A DNA stretch of 64,000 nucleotides from Cheiracanthium punctorium (GCA_038373885.1 JAWZYV010013019.1:1550001-1614000), one strand, 5' to 3'; counted from the first letter of the stretch, positions 34,296-46,696 are shown. Translations and numbers: made by a program. Notes: generated from the letters alone by a model not told the origin.

Positions 34296-34434
34296 ATTTA
34301 CCCAAATAATTGAATTTATTTTTATAGTTGTATTATATTTTTAAGCTTGTTACTTACTTAAAATTTTCACTTTGTTCTACGCCTTAAAATGAAAGTTAAT
34401 GATCTAAAACTGCAGTAGTATATTACAGTACAAG
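34296..34434. repeat. 139-bp inverted repeat, left arm
   Basis: Base-for-base reverse complement of 36111-36249 as far as I can read it (starting ATTTACCCAAATAATTGAAT, ending ATATTACAGTACAAG). The arms are 1,676 bases apart. Weaker similarity continues on the outer side (agactat..tagc). Identity over 139 AT-rich bases implies a recent inverted duplication or gene conversion. Confidence 0.9.
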
Positions 34435-34637
34435 TAGAGTACAGTACAAGTTGGAAGTAGGTTTTTTTTGTTGTTGTTGTTGTTTAAAGACAGATAGTAG
34501 CACTACTGAAATATGTGTATTTGTGATATGCATTTTAAAACCTTAGTTTAAAGAAAAATGTAGTAATATATTTATTTATGTTATGAAGAAAGTTTAATAA
34601 AATTATTCTTTAATGGTTAAAACATATATTTTTAATG

Positions 34638-34882
34638 ATTCCCTGCTTACTACAAGACACACATTCAGTCACAATAACTCTGAATGTTGGCTTTTCCTAG
34701 AAATTTTACATGTTTTTTGTTTTTGTTTTGTTTGTTTGTTTGTTTGTTTTTATCGCGCTAAAATGTCCAAAACCTTAAAATGGATACATATATCATTTGT
34801 ACATGCACTTATTTTCATACAATTTTCTGGAATAAAAAAACAGGCACTTTTAAGAACGTTTTTCTATAAAATAATACGACCG
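34638..34882 (+). repeat. Direct repeat, copy A (partner 35383-35592)
   Basis: Shared blocks are ttccctgcttact, cacaataact, ttggcttttccta, aaaatgtccaaaaccttaaa, ttgtacat-cacttatttt-atacaat and aaaataatac. Copy A has an inserted (TTTG)n stretch. A 154-codon open frame (34613-35077) runs over it but is low-complexity and unlike any family I know. Confidence 0.65.
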
Positions 34883-35382
34883 TTAAGAGGATACTCTTTG
34901 AATACTCTCAGAGGATTCATAATCATGAAAAGCAGAATTGTACGAACGGTTTATGTCTTCCTCGGTGCAAGTGTTCAGGGTGGTATATTTAACTGTTCAA
35001 AACGAAAAGCTACTTCGATAAACGTTTTTCGAAGATGGAAAACTTGTCTTCCTTCTCGCTGCTTTCTTTATATCTGAAGTTTGGATATTTTGGGAAATAC
35101 CACGAAAAAAGATTATTTTCTACAATACTGCGAATTTGATGAACTTCCTTTGAGAAATAGGAACCATTAACCTTAATTTTTACCGTTTGCTGAGTCTCTC
35201 ACATACATTTTAGGCAGCACTTTCTGAATGCATGTAAAGTAATGCTAAAAAATGAAGCAATTTTTTCCGGAGAAAATATTTTTGAACACTATCTGTGATA
35301 CACATAAAAGATTCTCAGTTGTGCTGTTTGCATGCAGTTCACACATAAAATTCTCGTTTGATGTTTCACTCATATATTGACT

Positions 35383-35684
35383 TTTCCCTGCTTACTCGAA
35401 AACACATATTCAATCACAATAACTGTAAAACAATTGGTGGCTTTTCCTAAAAAGTTATTATAATTTTTTTAATTTCATGCTAAAAAATGTCCAAAACCTT
35501 AAAACGAATACACATTTTGTACATACACTTATTTTTATACAATATTCTTGAATAAGAAAATTAGGCACGTTTTCTTGAAAATAATACAGCCTTTAAGGGG
35601 TTGAAAAACTTTTAGGCTGCATTAAGTTAATTTTAGGTGTCACTCAAAAATTCTAATAAACTCTCCATAGGTAAAAGAAATATG
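35383..35684 (+). repeat. Direct repeat copy B followed by segmental repeat copy 2
   Basis: 35383-35592 matches 34638-34882. It runs straight into 35597-35684, which matches 33791-33879. Two repeats that are separate upstream are adjacent here. Confidence 0.7.
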
Positions 35685-35943
35685 CCACGCCGTAATTCAA
35701 ATTATTTTTTGAAATTCGTGTGGAAACAACCAGCGTTACCCCGCAAAATAGGGTATATTTTCCCTTTTACTTCCTTCTCAAGTGCGTTTTTTCAGCTAAC
35801 AACAAAATAAGTAAGAAATAAAAGACTTTTATTCAATAACTTTGTGCTGTGGAAATGTTTATGTGTGACTTTTGTAAAATAAATTAAAATCGTAAATTGC
35901 GTGTACACGTATTTTTGTTGTAAAAGTAAGACGTATTCGAGAA

Positions 35944-36110
35944 ATGCTGTTAAGAATTTTTGGGGTGATCTGCTCTTCTGGGGATTACTTTAAACCAAGG
36001 TTTCATAAACTTTTTGGCGGCAATCCCCTGATAGTTACGAAAATTTTGTGGGACTCCATAAGCAATGAGCAAATCCGACAAACACATATGTGGGACTGCC
36101 AGTTTCTTCA
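35944..36110 (+). other. Possible hAT-type terminal segment
   Basis: ttcataaactttttggcggc followed by aatcccctga and a further 'gtgggactcc' resembles the wording of hAT-element subterminal regions (CCCAAACTTTTT..GCGG..CCCC) as I recall them. No partner end or 8-bp duplication is found. Confidence 0.25.
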
Positions 36111-36249
36111 CTTGTACTGTAATATACTACTGCAGTTTTAGATCATTAACTTTCATTTTAAGGCGTAGAACAAAGTGAAAATTTTAAGTAAGTAACAAGC
36201 TTAAAAATATAATACAACTATAAAAATAAATTCAATTATTTGGGTAAAT
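36111..36249. repeat. 139-bp inverted repeat, right arm
   Basis: Partner of 34296-34434. It ends 26 bases before the TTAA site of the next element. Confidence 0.9.
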
Positions 36250-36278
36250 TCAAACATTAGCTATAGTCTGTCCATTAA

Positions 36279-36980
36279 CCCTTTGAGGCGCAACCCTTTC
36301 CCAATGCTGAAAAAAGGCAGCCGTTGCCATCGCTCGACTTAAATACCAGCAAGATGGCGGACGATCGAAACGTTCGTCGCGTGCCACAGATCTAGAGACC
36401 CTTTTTTGACGACAGCTGGCTGCGCGCGGGCACAGCTCAAGGGGGCACAGCTACAAAGACAAAAATGTAGAAACATATTTAAAGACAGTTAACGAAATAA
36501 GTAACATAATAAACATAAGTTAAATAAATATAAAAATTATTGAATTTTTAGGCTACCCCTGCCGAAGATCCCGCGATCTCAATTAGGATTGCAACCCGCA
36601 GTTTAAAAAACTGTGCTTTAGACTAAAATTCGTATTCTTCGTATTCTACGCGTCGAATACTTAAATTTTGCATTTTGTTGTATGTGAATATGTTAAAAAC
36701 CTTTCGCAAGCGGTGGCTAGACATTCTAGCCACCTGCTTATGATGTACATGACAAATTTCAGAAGCATTAGTCAATTTTCCTATGTCTATTTACAAATAA
36801 TAATAAATTTGCACAAAATGATATTAGGAGGTAAAGTGTCATGCACATTTATAAAAATGTTATAGATATTTTACAGAAAAATTATCTATGCTTCATTAAA
36901 TTGACATCAGAAATTTAACTATTACTCCAGGCATCTGCAAAAACGAGAAAACATAACAAAAGTTCTTGCGCCGGAAAGGG
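36279..36980. mobile_element. piggyBac-type non-autonomous element, complete, TTAA duplication
   Basis: TTAA at 36275-36278 and 36981-36984. Ends are CCCTTTGAGGCGCAA and inverse-right CCCTTTCCGGCGCAA (13 of 15). CCC starts next to TTAA are the piggyBac signature. The left ~160 bp carry the family palindrome arm (gcagccgttgccatcgctcg, aagatggcggacgatcgaaa). The rest is unrelated, including a hAT-like end (inverse of gcaacccgcagtttaaaaaa) near 36590. A 9-bp hairpin ggtggctag/ctagccacc is at 36712-36734. No transposase. Confidence 0.85.
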
Positions 36981-36984
36981 TTAA

Positions 36985-39317
36985 CTACTATGTGAGATAG
37001 AGAACCATTGTGTTTATCATGGAGAAATATGGTGCGTGATCTGTTGAGATGCTGTATGTCAAAACAGGTTTAATAAAAGTTTTGCAAGGGGTACGAGACA
37101 AAATAATGTGTTGCTTATTCCATACCTTAACACTTTCAAGGTTATATCTGACTCATGCTTGCATATTCGTTATCTATCAAGCTGGATTGTCAGCAAAAAA
37201 AATATCGGGACAATAGCAATCTTTCCTTCAAAAATTTCTTAGATGCTTTCATTATAGTTTCGAAAATCTTTGATAGCTTTTCTTGTCATCAGGAGACAGC
37301 ATTATACAGCAAATGAGATGAAGCCAAGATTCAGGAATGAGTTCTTTTCGAAATTTCTTAATTGAAGTAGTATATAGAGGTTACTTGTTTTTTAAATGGC
37401 TAGCTCGGAATTTGATTCTGACATGAGCAAATACGATTCAGATATAGAAAATTAATATCGGTAAGATAGTTCAGAATCGAAGTTTTTAGATTTAAAAAGT
37501 TCTGAAGCAGATGAAAATTCGGATTGTCTAAGTAAGCAAGAATTTTGCATTTTCTTTGGTGAAATGTTTCATCTGAATGATGCTAATATAGTTTTTAAAA
37601 AATTATATTTATTAAAATAAGCTGTAAAACATTGACATTTTTTCAGTGGATAATCCCGGGGGTGGGAGTGGGGGTGGCAGAAGTAATTCTGGAAGCGGAT
37701 AAAGATGCAAAATTCCTTCTTTTCAGACTCTGTGACACTAAATCAGAGAACGAAATCGTTACCACAAAACAAAAGAAAATTCTGTTATTTTGAGACATTC
37801 CAACCACTGGATCAATGCCTCTAAAGCAAAGTATGCCATTTCGATTTTACAGTTGCAGTTTTCCTCTGTTATGGCAAAACTTTGAACCGTTTTCTCTTTC
37901 ATATATAGTTTTCCAATGTTCTAAATGAGAGGCTAGAAGGATTTTTTTTTTCTGTGTGTAAATCTGGTATGAAGCAAGAGTGTCAAAACAAAAATGGTAT
38001 TTTATTGCTACGTGGGATATTAGTTAGAGAGAATAAGTGAAAATGGACAATAAATAAAGTCAATTTAAAAGAAAGGCATTTTCAAAAAATTTAAATTATT
38101 GATGGCATATATAATTAGATTTTTATATTAGTGATGTTTCAATTATTTTTTAATCCTTTTCGAAATTAACTTTTATTTTGCAATATTTCTTTCCAAATGT
38201 TCTTAATGAAATTTCTAAAAGGGGAAAACAAGAAAGGAAAGGCTATACAGAATGTTTACTCATCAGAGAGAGAGAAAAAAATAGTAATGGATATTTTATG
38301 TCAATTTGTGATTTTATTCATGTTATCTTATTTTAAATTCTGTTTGTTTTAAAAATAATACTTTAATACGTTCACGTTTACGTATTCTTAGTTAGATAAG
38401 TATAATAATGAAGCTCAAATGAACTTATGAAATTGCTATGTATTTCTAAATTCTCTCTGAAAGATTGTTATTTTAAATCATTTTTCTTCCCTACTTATAT
38501 TACACATAAAAACATGCCCATATTTCTTTTTTTAATTTCTTGTAGTACACTATGTAACATGCTAGAAGAAAAAAAAGATTGCAATTCTGCCTTATCATGT
38601 ACATTATCAAAATGCAGATTTTCAGACCGCCATTAAAAGTCGAAAAGTACTAAACAGAAACACATTTTGAAAAGGCCTTCAAAATACCCTAATTTGCACT
38701 AAAGTGTTTAACTCAACAAGAAAAAAGAACCTTTAATTTGGGCCAAATGTGACTGTGCACGTCTATATGAAATGTTAATGAATAAATTTCGCAGTTTTAT
38801 AATTTGCCTGACATAAAATAGCTGGACATTTAAAGTTATGTAAAATCTGCATGTTAATAAAATAGATTATGGAAGATAAATATTAAAAGCCAGCTACCAT
38901 TAATTACATTTATTTTAAAAATAAATACGTTCTTATAATTTAAATAAAATTTGATGTTGGCCAATAAGTTCTTGACGATTCACTTTTTTTTTGACAGTAT
39001 AATCATGTTAAATGGCTTTATGTTATATAATTTTCATTTGCCATTTTCGAGGTTTTTATTAAATGATATATATATCAAATTTTTACAACATTATATATCA
39101 AAATTTAATTTTTAAAACAAAATTATTTTCTCAAATTCAGTTTTTTATAATTTTACATAGCTGTTACTTCCCACTATGTGACTAATTTTACTTCTCTCTA
39201 AAAATGCGCTACCTTTAAAAGAAATTCAAAGATGTGCATTACATTCGATGAAAGTTTTATATTAAAAAGGTATAACTTTTAATGTTAGTGTTCTATAAAA
39301 TTTATGTATTATTAAGA
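36985..39317. other. AT-rich DNA; weak acidic frame at 37396
   Basis: ATG at 37396 begins MASSEFDSDMSKYDSDIEN, stops at 37453, and beyond in the same frame reads DSSESKFLDLKSSEADENSD. Serine/aspartate-rich starts are typical of piggyBac transposases, and TTAA elements are nearby, but there is no downstream catalytic domain. The rest shows nothing I can name. Confidence 0.2.
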
Positions 39318-39425
39318 TGTCAGCATAAAGTAACTTTACGAAATGCATCTTTGCTACTTATTCTATGTGTAAAATGACTATTTGATTCATTAGAGTCAAA
39401 GTTATGCATGAAATTTTCTTTTAAA
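39318..39425 (+). repeat. 108-bp segment duplicated at 41989-42095
   Basis: gtcagcataaagtaacttta, aaatgcatctttgctactta and tttgattcattaga recur 2.7 kb downstream with few changes. Confidence 0.85.
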
Positions 39426-39589
39426 TTTATCAAACAATAAGATAACTGGTAATGAAACCATCTACAATTATCTAAATGTGTGATATCCCCCCCCTAACTG
39501 TATTTTTTTAGAAGAAAAAAATTCTTGATTAGATTTAATCAAACGAATTTTCTAGCATATGATTGTTAGCCCATCTCACACATACAATG

Positions 39590-39825
39590 AAACAAATATT
39601 TTGTTGATTCAACAAAATTTTAGTTTTATTTCTCATAGAAATATTTTTGTTTTATTTCATAGAAATATTTTTGTTAAACGAACAAAAGTTTTGTTGTTTC
39701 AATAAAATGTTTTGTTAAGTTAACAAAAAAAAAGTTAAATTTACAAAATATTTTCAACAAAATTATTCGGCTGAAATGGCGTCAACCAAATTTTTGTTGA
39801 ATCACTTCAACAAAACATTTTCTCC
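39590..39825. repeat. AACAAAA-rich foldback
   Basis: atattttgttgattcaacaa at the left pairs with ttttgttgaatcacttcaac at the right. Between them AACAAAA and TTTTGTT words and a duplicated catagaaatatttttgttt alternate. It is low-complexity but organised as an inverted repeat. Confidence 0.55.
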
Positions 39826-41600
39826 CTGTAGAAAAAAGTCCAAAAATAGTGACTTACAGTCTCACAAATATTTAACTCCGAAACATATTTCTTAATACAA
39901 AAGTACAAATTTCAACCAGTACAAACGCGTATACATTCAACTTGCTCTCTCTGCTCAGCATGTAGATGTTATAAAAATTTATGGCCTGGAGAGAAAAATG
40001 CTAAATCAACTCCGAGACAGAAAAATGTAGATTTGAAAAGCGCTGATTCACTTTGCTTAAAAAGTTTCTGTTTCATAATAAAACATGCATGAGCTTGGAT
40101 TGAGAGGGGAAAAAAATCGAACGTTAGAGGTCGCTTTAGATTTCGCCCGCTTTTCTTTCACTTTTAGTATATTGAAATGCACAGAAACTTGTTTATAGGT
40201 TGTAATAGATTTTAGTATCTAGCATCATGGAAGATGATTAGAATTTTGCACTATTTATCAAAAGAGCATTAATTCTTGATTTCAAAGTTTTTTACATAAA
40301 ACGTCATTATTTTTATGATAAAATAATGTAACAATGCAAATATTTCAACATTTTAAGAGGGGTTTTTTTTTTGGTTTCACTTTTCGTAACATGTTAGAAT
40401 TTGGACAAATGTAAAAAGCAAATTTATTACACCAATCAACAGTTTTATTGATGCTCCGCGTACTACAGATTTTTTTAACCCATATAAGCCTCTTTTTATT
40501 TTAACACTTGAGTTCATTTTTAATTAAAAATGTATATAAATTCACAATAAATAACCACAAATTAAATGAAAAGAGGTGCCATTTTTATCAGGTTAGTATT
40601 CAGAGAAGAGATTATATATAATATTTTAAATAAGAGAATATATATTTATTAACTGCTTGCTGCACAAACTGCACACTTTGTACAACCACATAAGGAAAGC
40701 TTTTTGCACCAAATTGTTTCAAACTATGTTTAGATTCGTATGGTATATATATTTCTAATTTTAATCTTGACTAATAGTTTAAGATATAATTTAAATCAAT
40801 CACATACCTATCCTTTTTTTCTGTAATATAAAAGTATTTAGATGAAATCAAAAGCGACGAGAACATTCATCTACTGGAAGCAGTTTTTCGCAGAATAAAG
40901 ATGAAATTCAACAGACCTGTTGATTTTCCTGTTTAAAACAAGTTGTTGTTCAGTAATAAGTACTAACAATATGAGGAGGGTTATTAATAGAATTATAAAG
41001 CAAAATACTTTATAAATGGTAGAAATAATATCACCATATTCATAATTTGATAACAACTTGTAGATTCGCATCGATTGTTGTTCCACTTTGTGGGTGTTTA
41101 CAGGTTTTCTTCAGTAAACAAAAGCGGGGAAATTTAATCCACAAAGGACTTCCTTAAACACATTTATAACCTGTACAAAATCTTTGAACGGGGGCGAAAT
41201 TATCTCTAAAGAAACTTAGTTTCTTGAAGCTTTCCTTTTAACAGCACAAATTCTTTAAGAGGCATTACTCTAATATTAAAATTAGAAGAAAATTTAAATG
41301 ATGAGATAAAAATTTTCACCTGAAGCCTGTTGAAGACGACGTTTCTCTTCTAAATAACAAGTTTCTTCTCAACCAAAGACGGCGATTTATGTAAATGCTG
41401 TACATAAATTTTTGGAGTACAAGCTATTTGTAAACAATTGGTTTGAAATAAACTGCTTTCTGCGACGGTCTTCACAGCTGAGTATTGAAAGAAAGCTGTT
41501 TTTTCTGAATGTGAATTCTTTTCAGTATGGGATTAATAACTTCAAATAATGCGAATAAAATCATTTCTAGTTTCATTTTTTTTATGTTCCTCAAGAGTGC
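39826..41600. other. AT-rich DNA, no gene seen
   Basis: Short minus-strand frame at 40871-41086 is not recognised. No repeat delimited. Confidence 0.4.
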
Positions 41601-41639
41601 TTCAATTTTCGGTTTGTATACAATGCACAATCATATGTA

Positions 41640-42890
41640 AAAAATTCTATCATAGTTTGTTATCTAGTTCTATTAACAAAAATTCTATTTTTACTATTAC
41701 AAATACTACCGAGTCTATATTTAATGAAAAGGTACTAGCGTACAATAAGCTACTTAACCTGAAACATGATAATCTTTACTATCCATACTTAGTACTAATT
41801 CCTAAATTTCATAAAACTCCTATTAAATTTAGAACTGTAACTATTGGATGTAATACTTACAATAATATAGCTAATAAAACATTACTTAGAATACAAACTT
41901 CTATGCACAATTTATGTAATAAGGCTGATTGCAACTCCATATCTAGTTAGCTATCTATATCTATCTAGCTATGATCTAAAAAATAAAATGTCAGCATAAA
42001 GTAACTTTACGAAATGCATCTTTGCTACTTATTATATGTGTAAAATAACTATTTGATTCATTAGATTTAAAGCTATGCCTGAAATTTTCTTTTAAAGAAG
42101 TTTTACAAAATATCTCTTCTATCGAAATGCATCTTTGCTACTTATTATATGTGTAAAATAACTATTTGATTCATTAGAGTCAAAGCTATGCCTGAAAGTT
42201 TCTTTTAAAGAAGATTTACAAAATATCTCTTCTATCTGTATGACTTTAAAGATCTATTTAATAACGCACAACTAGATGGTCTCTACAATACAATACTTAA
42301 TATACTTAATAATAGCAAAATTACATTAAACTTACCATCACAATTCTCATTTAATTATTTCAAAAATCTACTTAAGTTTATAATACAATAACTATATACT
42401 ACACAAAAATAAACTTTATAAAGAGGTCTTAGGTATACCACAAGTTGGATCTACTTCTAGTTATTTAACTGACTTTTATCTATTTAATTATGAGAAACAT
42501 TATGATAACTCCTAACGTATATTATATAGGTATATAGATAATATTATAATTATAGCTACTGATAATTATCTTAACACAGATACATTTTTCCATTACCTAT
42601 CCTCATAATTTAGAATTCGTTAAAAATCCTCTACCAAATAGATTTAAAAATATTAATAAATGATGATAGACATCTTAACTTTAATATATACAATAAGAGA
42701 GATGAATTTACTTTTAATGTAATTAGTTTCACTGATTTTACATCATGCATGCATATATCTGTATTTAGAAATATTATAGCTAACCATCTATATAGAGTAA
42801 TGTCTCTTTGTACCAGTAATTATAATTCAGATAATCCAGTAATTATAATCCCTCTTTGTATAATACTGCATTAAGATATAATTACCCTAG
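41640..42890 (+). pseudogene. Reverse transcriptase pseudogene (Penelope-like type)
   Basis: The N-terminal block reads PYLVLIPKFHKTPIKFRTVT, the 'P-LHK-P-KFR-I' motif of this RT class. Later in one frame comes GIPQVGSTSSYLTDFYLFNY (42432 on; family G-P-G-x-S/N-x-A-x-LADLYLF-YE). An in-frame stop follows (42513-42515), then RILYRYIDN at 42516-42542, where the catalytic Y-I-D-D has N for the last D. After a frame change near 42610 the thumb-like block NDDRHLNFNIYNKRDEF continues, then ISFTDFTSCMHISVFRN. Stops, frameshifts, the D-to-N change and a 113-bp duplication show that it is dead. Boundaries of the parent element are not visible. Confidence 0.75.
42011..42236 (+). repeat. 113-bp tandem duplication inside the RT pseudogene
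   Basis: gaaatgcatctttgctactt begins unit 1 (42011-42123) and unit 2 (42124-42236), and both end in aaaatatctcttctatc. The first ~80 bases of each are the same segment found at 39340-39425; the last ~35 look like RT coding sequence. Confidence 0.85.
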
Positions 42891-42899
42891 CAGATTTCT

Positions 42900-43708
42900 A
42901 AAATCTATATCATTTCCTAGTTGCAATTAGAAATACTATAAATATGTGCCCTCTTGGGAATCTTGGTTGGAGAAGTTGGGATTTGGACGCTGGTTTTCTA
43001 AAAGAAAATTTTTTTTAATTTTAAAATTCAATAAATCATGGGTATTTATTAGTACTTGTGTGTTGATTTCTAAAAATATTTATAAAATAAAGTGAATAGA
43101 TGATCCGCTGGTATTCTTTTATTTTTGTTTATCGCAATATCAGACATACTCAAGCGTAATTAGATGTATACCTACTTAAGTATTTTATACCTCATATATA
43201 TCATGCAATTACTACTATTTTTTATTTATTTAATTTATTTTTGTCATTATTTAACTTTCGAAATTTAGCATCTGGTACTCTTTCCTCATCTTTTGGCAAC
43301 AGTATGAACATTTTTCACTCTGTCTTGAAGCCAAGCCTGCATGCCTCATGCTTTCGAACACCTTGCCTCCATTTCTGTTTTTGATAACATATTTGGTACA
43401 TAACATTTTGATACATATTTGGCTTTCTTTGTGATAAGTAACTGAATTGAAATCCAGTTATTTTGTTTTTATTTTGCTCGTAAGTATTCGGTTCGTGGTG
43501 CCTGACGAGTATAGCCGATGCTTACTACCTATTGCTTTATTCCTTAAAATTCCATTTTATTTTTCAATTTTACCACAGTTTGGACTTTCTATTTATTGGA
43601 TATATCTACTTATGCTCTTTTTAGATAAGATTTTGTGTTCATCGAAAATATTGGACCACCATAACTGCTGTTGAATGATTCCTTGTTTCGTAAGTTTAGC
43701 CATTTTAC
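42900..43708. other. AT-rich DNA, no gene seen
   Basis: The 75-codon frame at 43447-43674 is hydrophobic but matches nothing I recognise, and has no clear gene context. Confidence 0.4.
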
Positions 43709-43710
43709 TA

Positions 43711-44123
43711 GGGTTGTTACAATTAAACTTCCTTTAAATGCAGCATTCTACAGATGAAACAGATGAGCCGATTGCTACAAAATTTGTCATATGAACTGCA
43801 CATGAGATGCACTCAAGAATGTTTTTTAAGTTTAATTCCAAAAATGTTCACTAGGTGATGCTTTGCATGGTAAAATAAGCTCAAAAATGACTCAGATTTG
43901 TCAATAAATGCTCAAAAACTATTGAATAGACGTGTCGAAGTTGTTAAATTTGCTAAATCTGCTGTTTTTTATAGAAAACTCTAGTGGACATTTTTTAACT
44001 AAAATTTTGTTTTGGAGTTCCTTGAGCGCATCTCATGTGTAATTTATTTACCAAATTTTGTTACAATCCCTTCAACCGTTTCAGCTGTAGAGTGTTTGTA
44101 GTTAAGTTTAATTATATCAACCC
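43711..44123. mobile_element. 413-bp TA-flanked foldback MITE
   Basis: Begins GGGTTGTTACAATTAAACTT and ends, read inverted, GGGTTGATATAATTAAACTT. TA lies on both sides (43709-43710 and 44124-44125). Arms run about 140 bp each: cacatgagatgcactcaaga / cttgagcgcatctcatgtg, acaaaatttg / caaattttgt. TA duplication places it with Tc1/mariner-type passengers. No coding. Confidence 0.8.
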
Positions 44124-44125
44124 TA

Positions 44126-45700
44126 TATACTATTACTAAGTGAAACACAAAGAATACTATTGCAAAAATTACATACCCAGTAGGAAAAAAAAGTATATCA
44201 TTAGAATGAGAGGGCCAAACAGTATGAAATTCAAAATACAATGAACCAAATTATACAAGAATGAATGGAATGGAAATTATAACCTCTGGTACATTTTTCG
44301 GGGACCATAATTAGAAGATTATAATTAAAGACAAGGAAATAGTAGGGTTTTGATTGTGTGGCATATCAAAAGAGATATTCTCTCCACACATTCAGGCCTT
44401 TTCCTACTATAGAAAAACAAGAAAATATGTACATATTTAATTTGAAAGCAAAATAATCGAAAAACACTGCAAAACAGGCACACCCAACAGGAAAAATGTG
44501 ACAGAAAATTTTGCTGTAAGGATATTGCCAAAATAAAGTTATTATAATATTAAATAACTAACAACAACAGCAACACCAAAGAACTATGCAGCAGTAATCT
44601 GAACATTATTTCAGAAGTTGGATAGAAGTCAAACATTATTAGAATGGAAATAGTCACTGTAAGCAGCTGTATTTTATAAAATAATCAAAAAGAATAATGA
44701 TAAATAATGGATGCTAATTCATAAGGAGTAACTGAAAGTAGTAACGAGGGAATATATATTTATATATATAATTTTATTTTATTTATTTATTTATTTACAA
44801 TACAGATGTTTTAACTATGAAAGGTAAGAGATGCATAATTTACAATTTCTAATCTCGTTGGAAATGCTGAACAGTGGCGGAACAAAAAATTCTCCATTAT
44901 TTTACCTTTATGCGCTTTGTGAACACATTAAATATTTACGTCTTATTTTCAGAAGGCAACAGAGAACGTATAACACTTACAGCTAACGGAGAATTCACAG
45001 TATATATTTCTACTCTGTGAGGTACACTAAAAACAAACAAAATATATCTCCAAGTAAAAAGAAAAAAAATAGAGGATAGAAAACCGGAATCCTCTAAATT
45101 TGAAACCACGTTGCAACGTAAAACAATGTAAGTAAGGGGAAAAAATATTTTTATATAAAATTCACGAAGAAAAGAAAAATAATGCGCTTTCAGGTTATTT
45201 AGCAGAATTATCCAAGCTTTTTGTTCTTTAAATTGTATCTGAATAAAAGCATTCACTTTTTGAGAATGCTTACCATAAACTAAAAAGGAAATGAGAATAA
45301 TATTTATGAATATTAATATAGTACCAACGTGCTTTAATTATTTTATCTCATTCCACAGTTTCAGTTATTGAAGTCTAAATGTTTATGAAGAAAGTAACGG
45401 GTTTAAAATCCGAGATATATGTAGCATATGTTTTATTCGTATAATTTTATTTGACAATTTAAACATTTGATTATGAATCCGAATAACCACTGTTCTTCAG
45501 ATTCATAAACAAGCATGCCAGCAAAAATCCCCCCCCCCCAGCATTCTTTGCTGTAAAATTTGACTGACATTAAAATTTACATTAACTTAAAGATTTCAGT
45601 TACGTTGCAAGTTTTTAACCTTTAGTAATCTTTTTATTGTTCATTAAAATATAGAGTTTGCAGGTGGATATTCAGCCAAAATTAGCATGTTTGCGTAGAC
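44126..45700. other. AT-rich DNA with simple repeats
   Basis: (TTTA)n near 44776-44800 and poly-C near 45531-45539. The 106-codon minus frame at 44936-45256 is not recognised. Confidence 0.4.
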
Positions 45701-45869
45701 TAAATGGAGGGTTCAGACTCCTATAGAGCTGTGGCAAACCGTATGTACTAGTTACTGAGATGCGGATAACCACTCAAACTCTAAGTAACGGAATTGCTAC
45801 TTTCGAGTATGAGTCGTTACTGCCTCCGGATCGACCAGCTTCGAACTTCGACACACACTGCCGGTCGTG

Positions 45870-46110
45870 CTTTGAAGAGGGAAAATGAGTTTCAGTAATT
45901 GAGTACTGATATGTTTTTTTATTCGTTACTGGATACCAGAAGTAGTATAGGCTCGCGGTTTGAAGGGGAAAATGAGTCTTGGTATTTCAGGTATTTGAGT
46001 AGCAGTATGTTTCGCTGTTCGCTGCTGACTAATAAGGGGGTTGCATTTCGCATGTGCCGAATGGTCTCGTTTTGATGAGGTTCGAAAATATCCGTATGTT
46101 TCGTTATCGT
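45870..46110 (+). repeat. Degenerate ~85-bp tandem repeat, about three units
   Basis: gaagagggaaaatgagtttc ... gagtactgatatgttt and gaaggggaaaatgagtcttg ... gagtagcagtatgttt are about 85 bases apart, and a further 'ggttcgaaaatatccgtatgttt' follows. The block is more GC-rich than its surroundings. Confidence 0.5.
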
Positions 46111-46382
46111 TACTGATGACGCAATATCAGTTACGTAGAAAAATACAGGATCTGTTGCTCTATTATGATATGGGATTAGGCATGGCGTCTGTTTTATACA
46201 ATGTGGGCATGGGATATATTGTATATAGTATGTTATGCGTGGATGTCAATATCAGATTTACTTTTTGTTCGTGTTGTTGGGGGTAGGGAGGGAGTGTCCT
46301 TGCAATTGTAGAGCAGCAATAGCTATAAGAATAGAATCACGTTAGTAAGGAGGTGCGCATGCTTTCTGACATTTTATTACTA

Positions 46383-46696
46383 AATAGTGGTGTAATCAGG
46401 ATAATTTTTCAGGCTGGTCCCGAAGGATATAGAACTTATTTTTTTTAAATGCTTGAGCTAGGACCGAAATATGAGTAATAAATAATAAGTATTTTAAATA
46501 CACCTTAAAATATATTTTTATAAAGTAAACGAATTCACGCATTTTTATTATTTAAAATATTATTTGGAAATAAAAAAATAAAAAATATTTGACATGTAAA
46601 TTTAAAACGTATTTTTTTTTAAGTTATTGTTTCGTTTAAAACAAAAATTCCGAGAGGGACCCGGGATTTCTATGCCCAACTTTGCGTACGCCACTG
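46383..46696. mobile_element. Possible hAT-type MITE
   Basis: The right end inverted reads CAGTGGCGTACGCAAAGTTG and the left end TAGTGGTGTAATCAGG. The right end sits beside 'gacccgggatttctatgccc', typical of such ends. No 8-bp duplication is seen. Confidence 0.35.

Noticed and set aside
34613..35077. 154-codon open frame, the longest in the window
   Set aside because: It covers a (TTTG)n tract and a direct repeat, has low-complexity composition, and the second repeat copy does not keep the frame.
36355..36395. Second hammerhead (GAAACGTTCGTC in the TTAA family)
   Set aside because: The GAAAC...CGTC side is present but no CTGANGA box or stem II partner lies upstream.
41549..41950. 133-codon frame as an intact gene
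   Set aside because: Only its second half is RT-like, and the rest of the RT lies downstream across stops and frameshifts.
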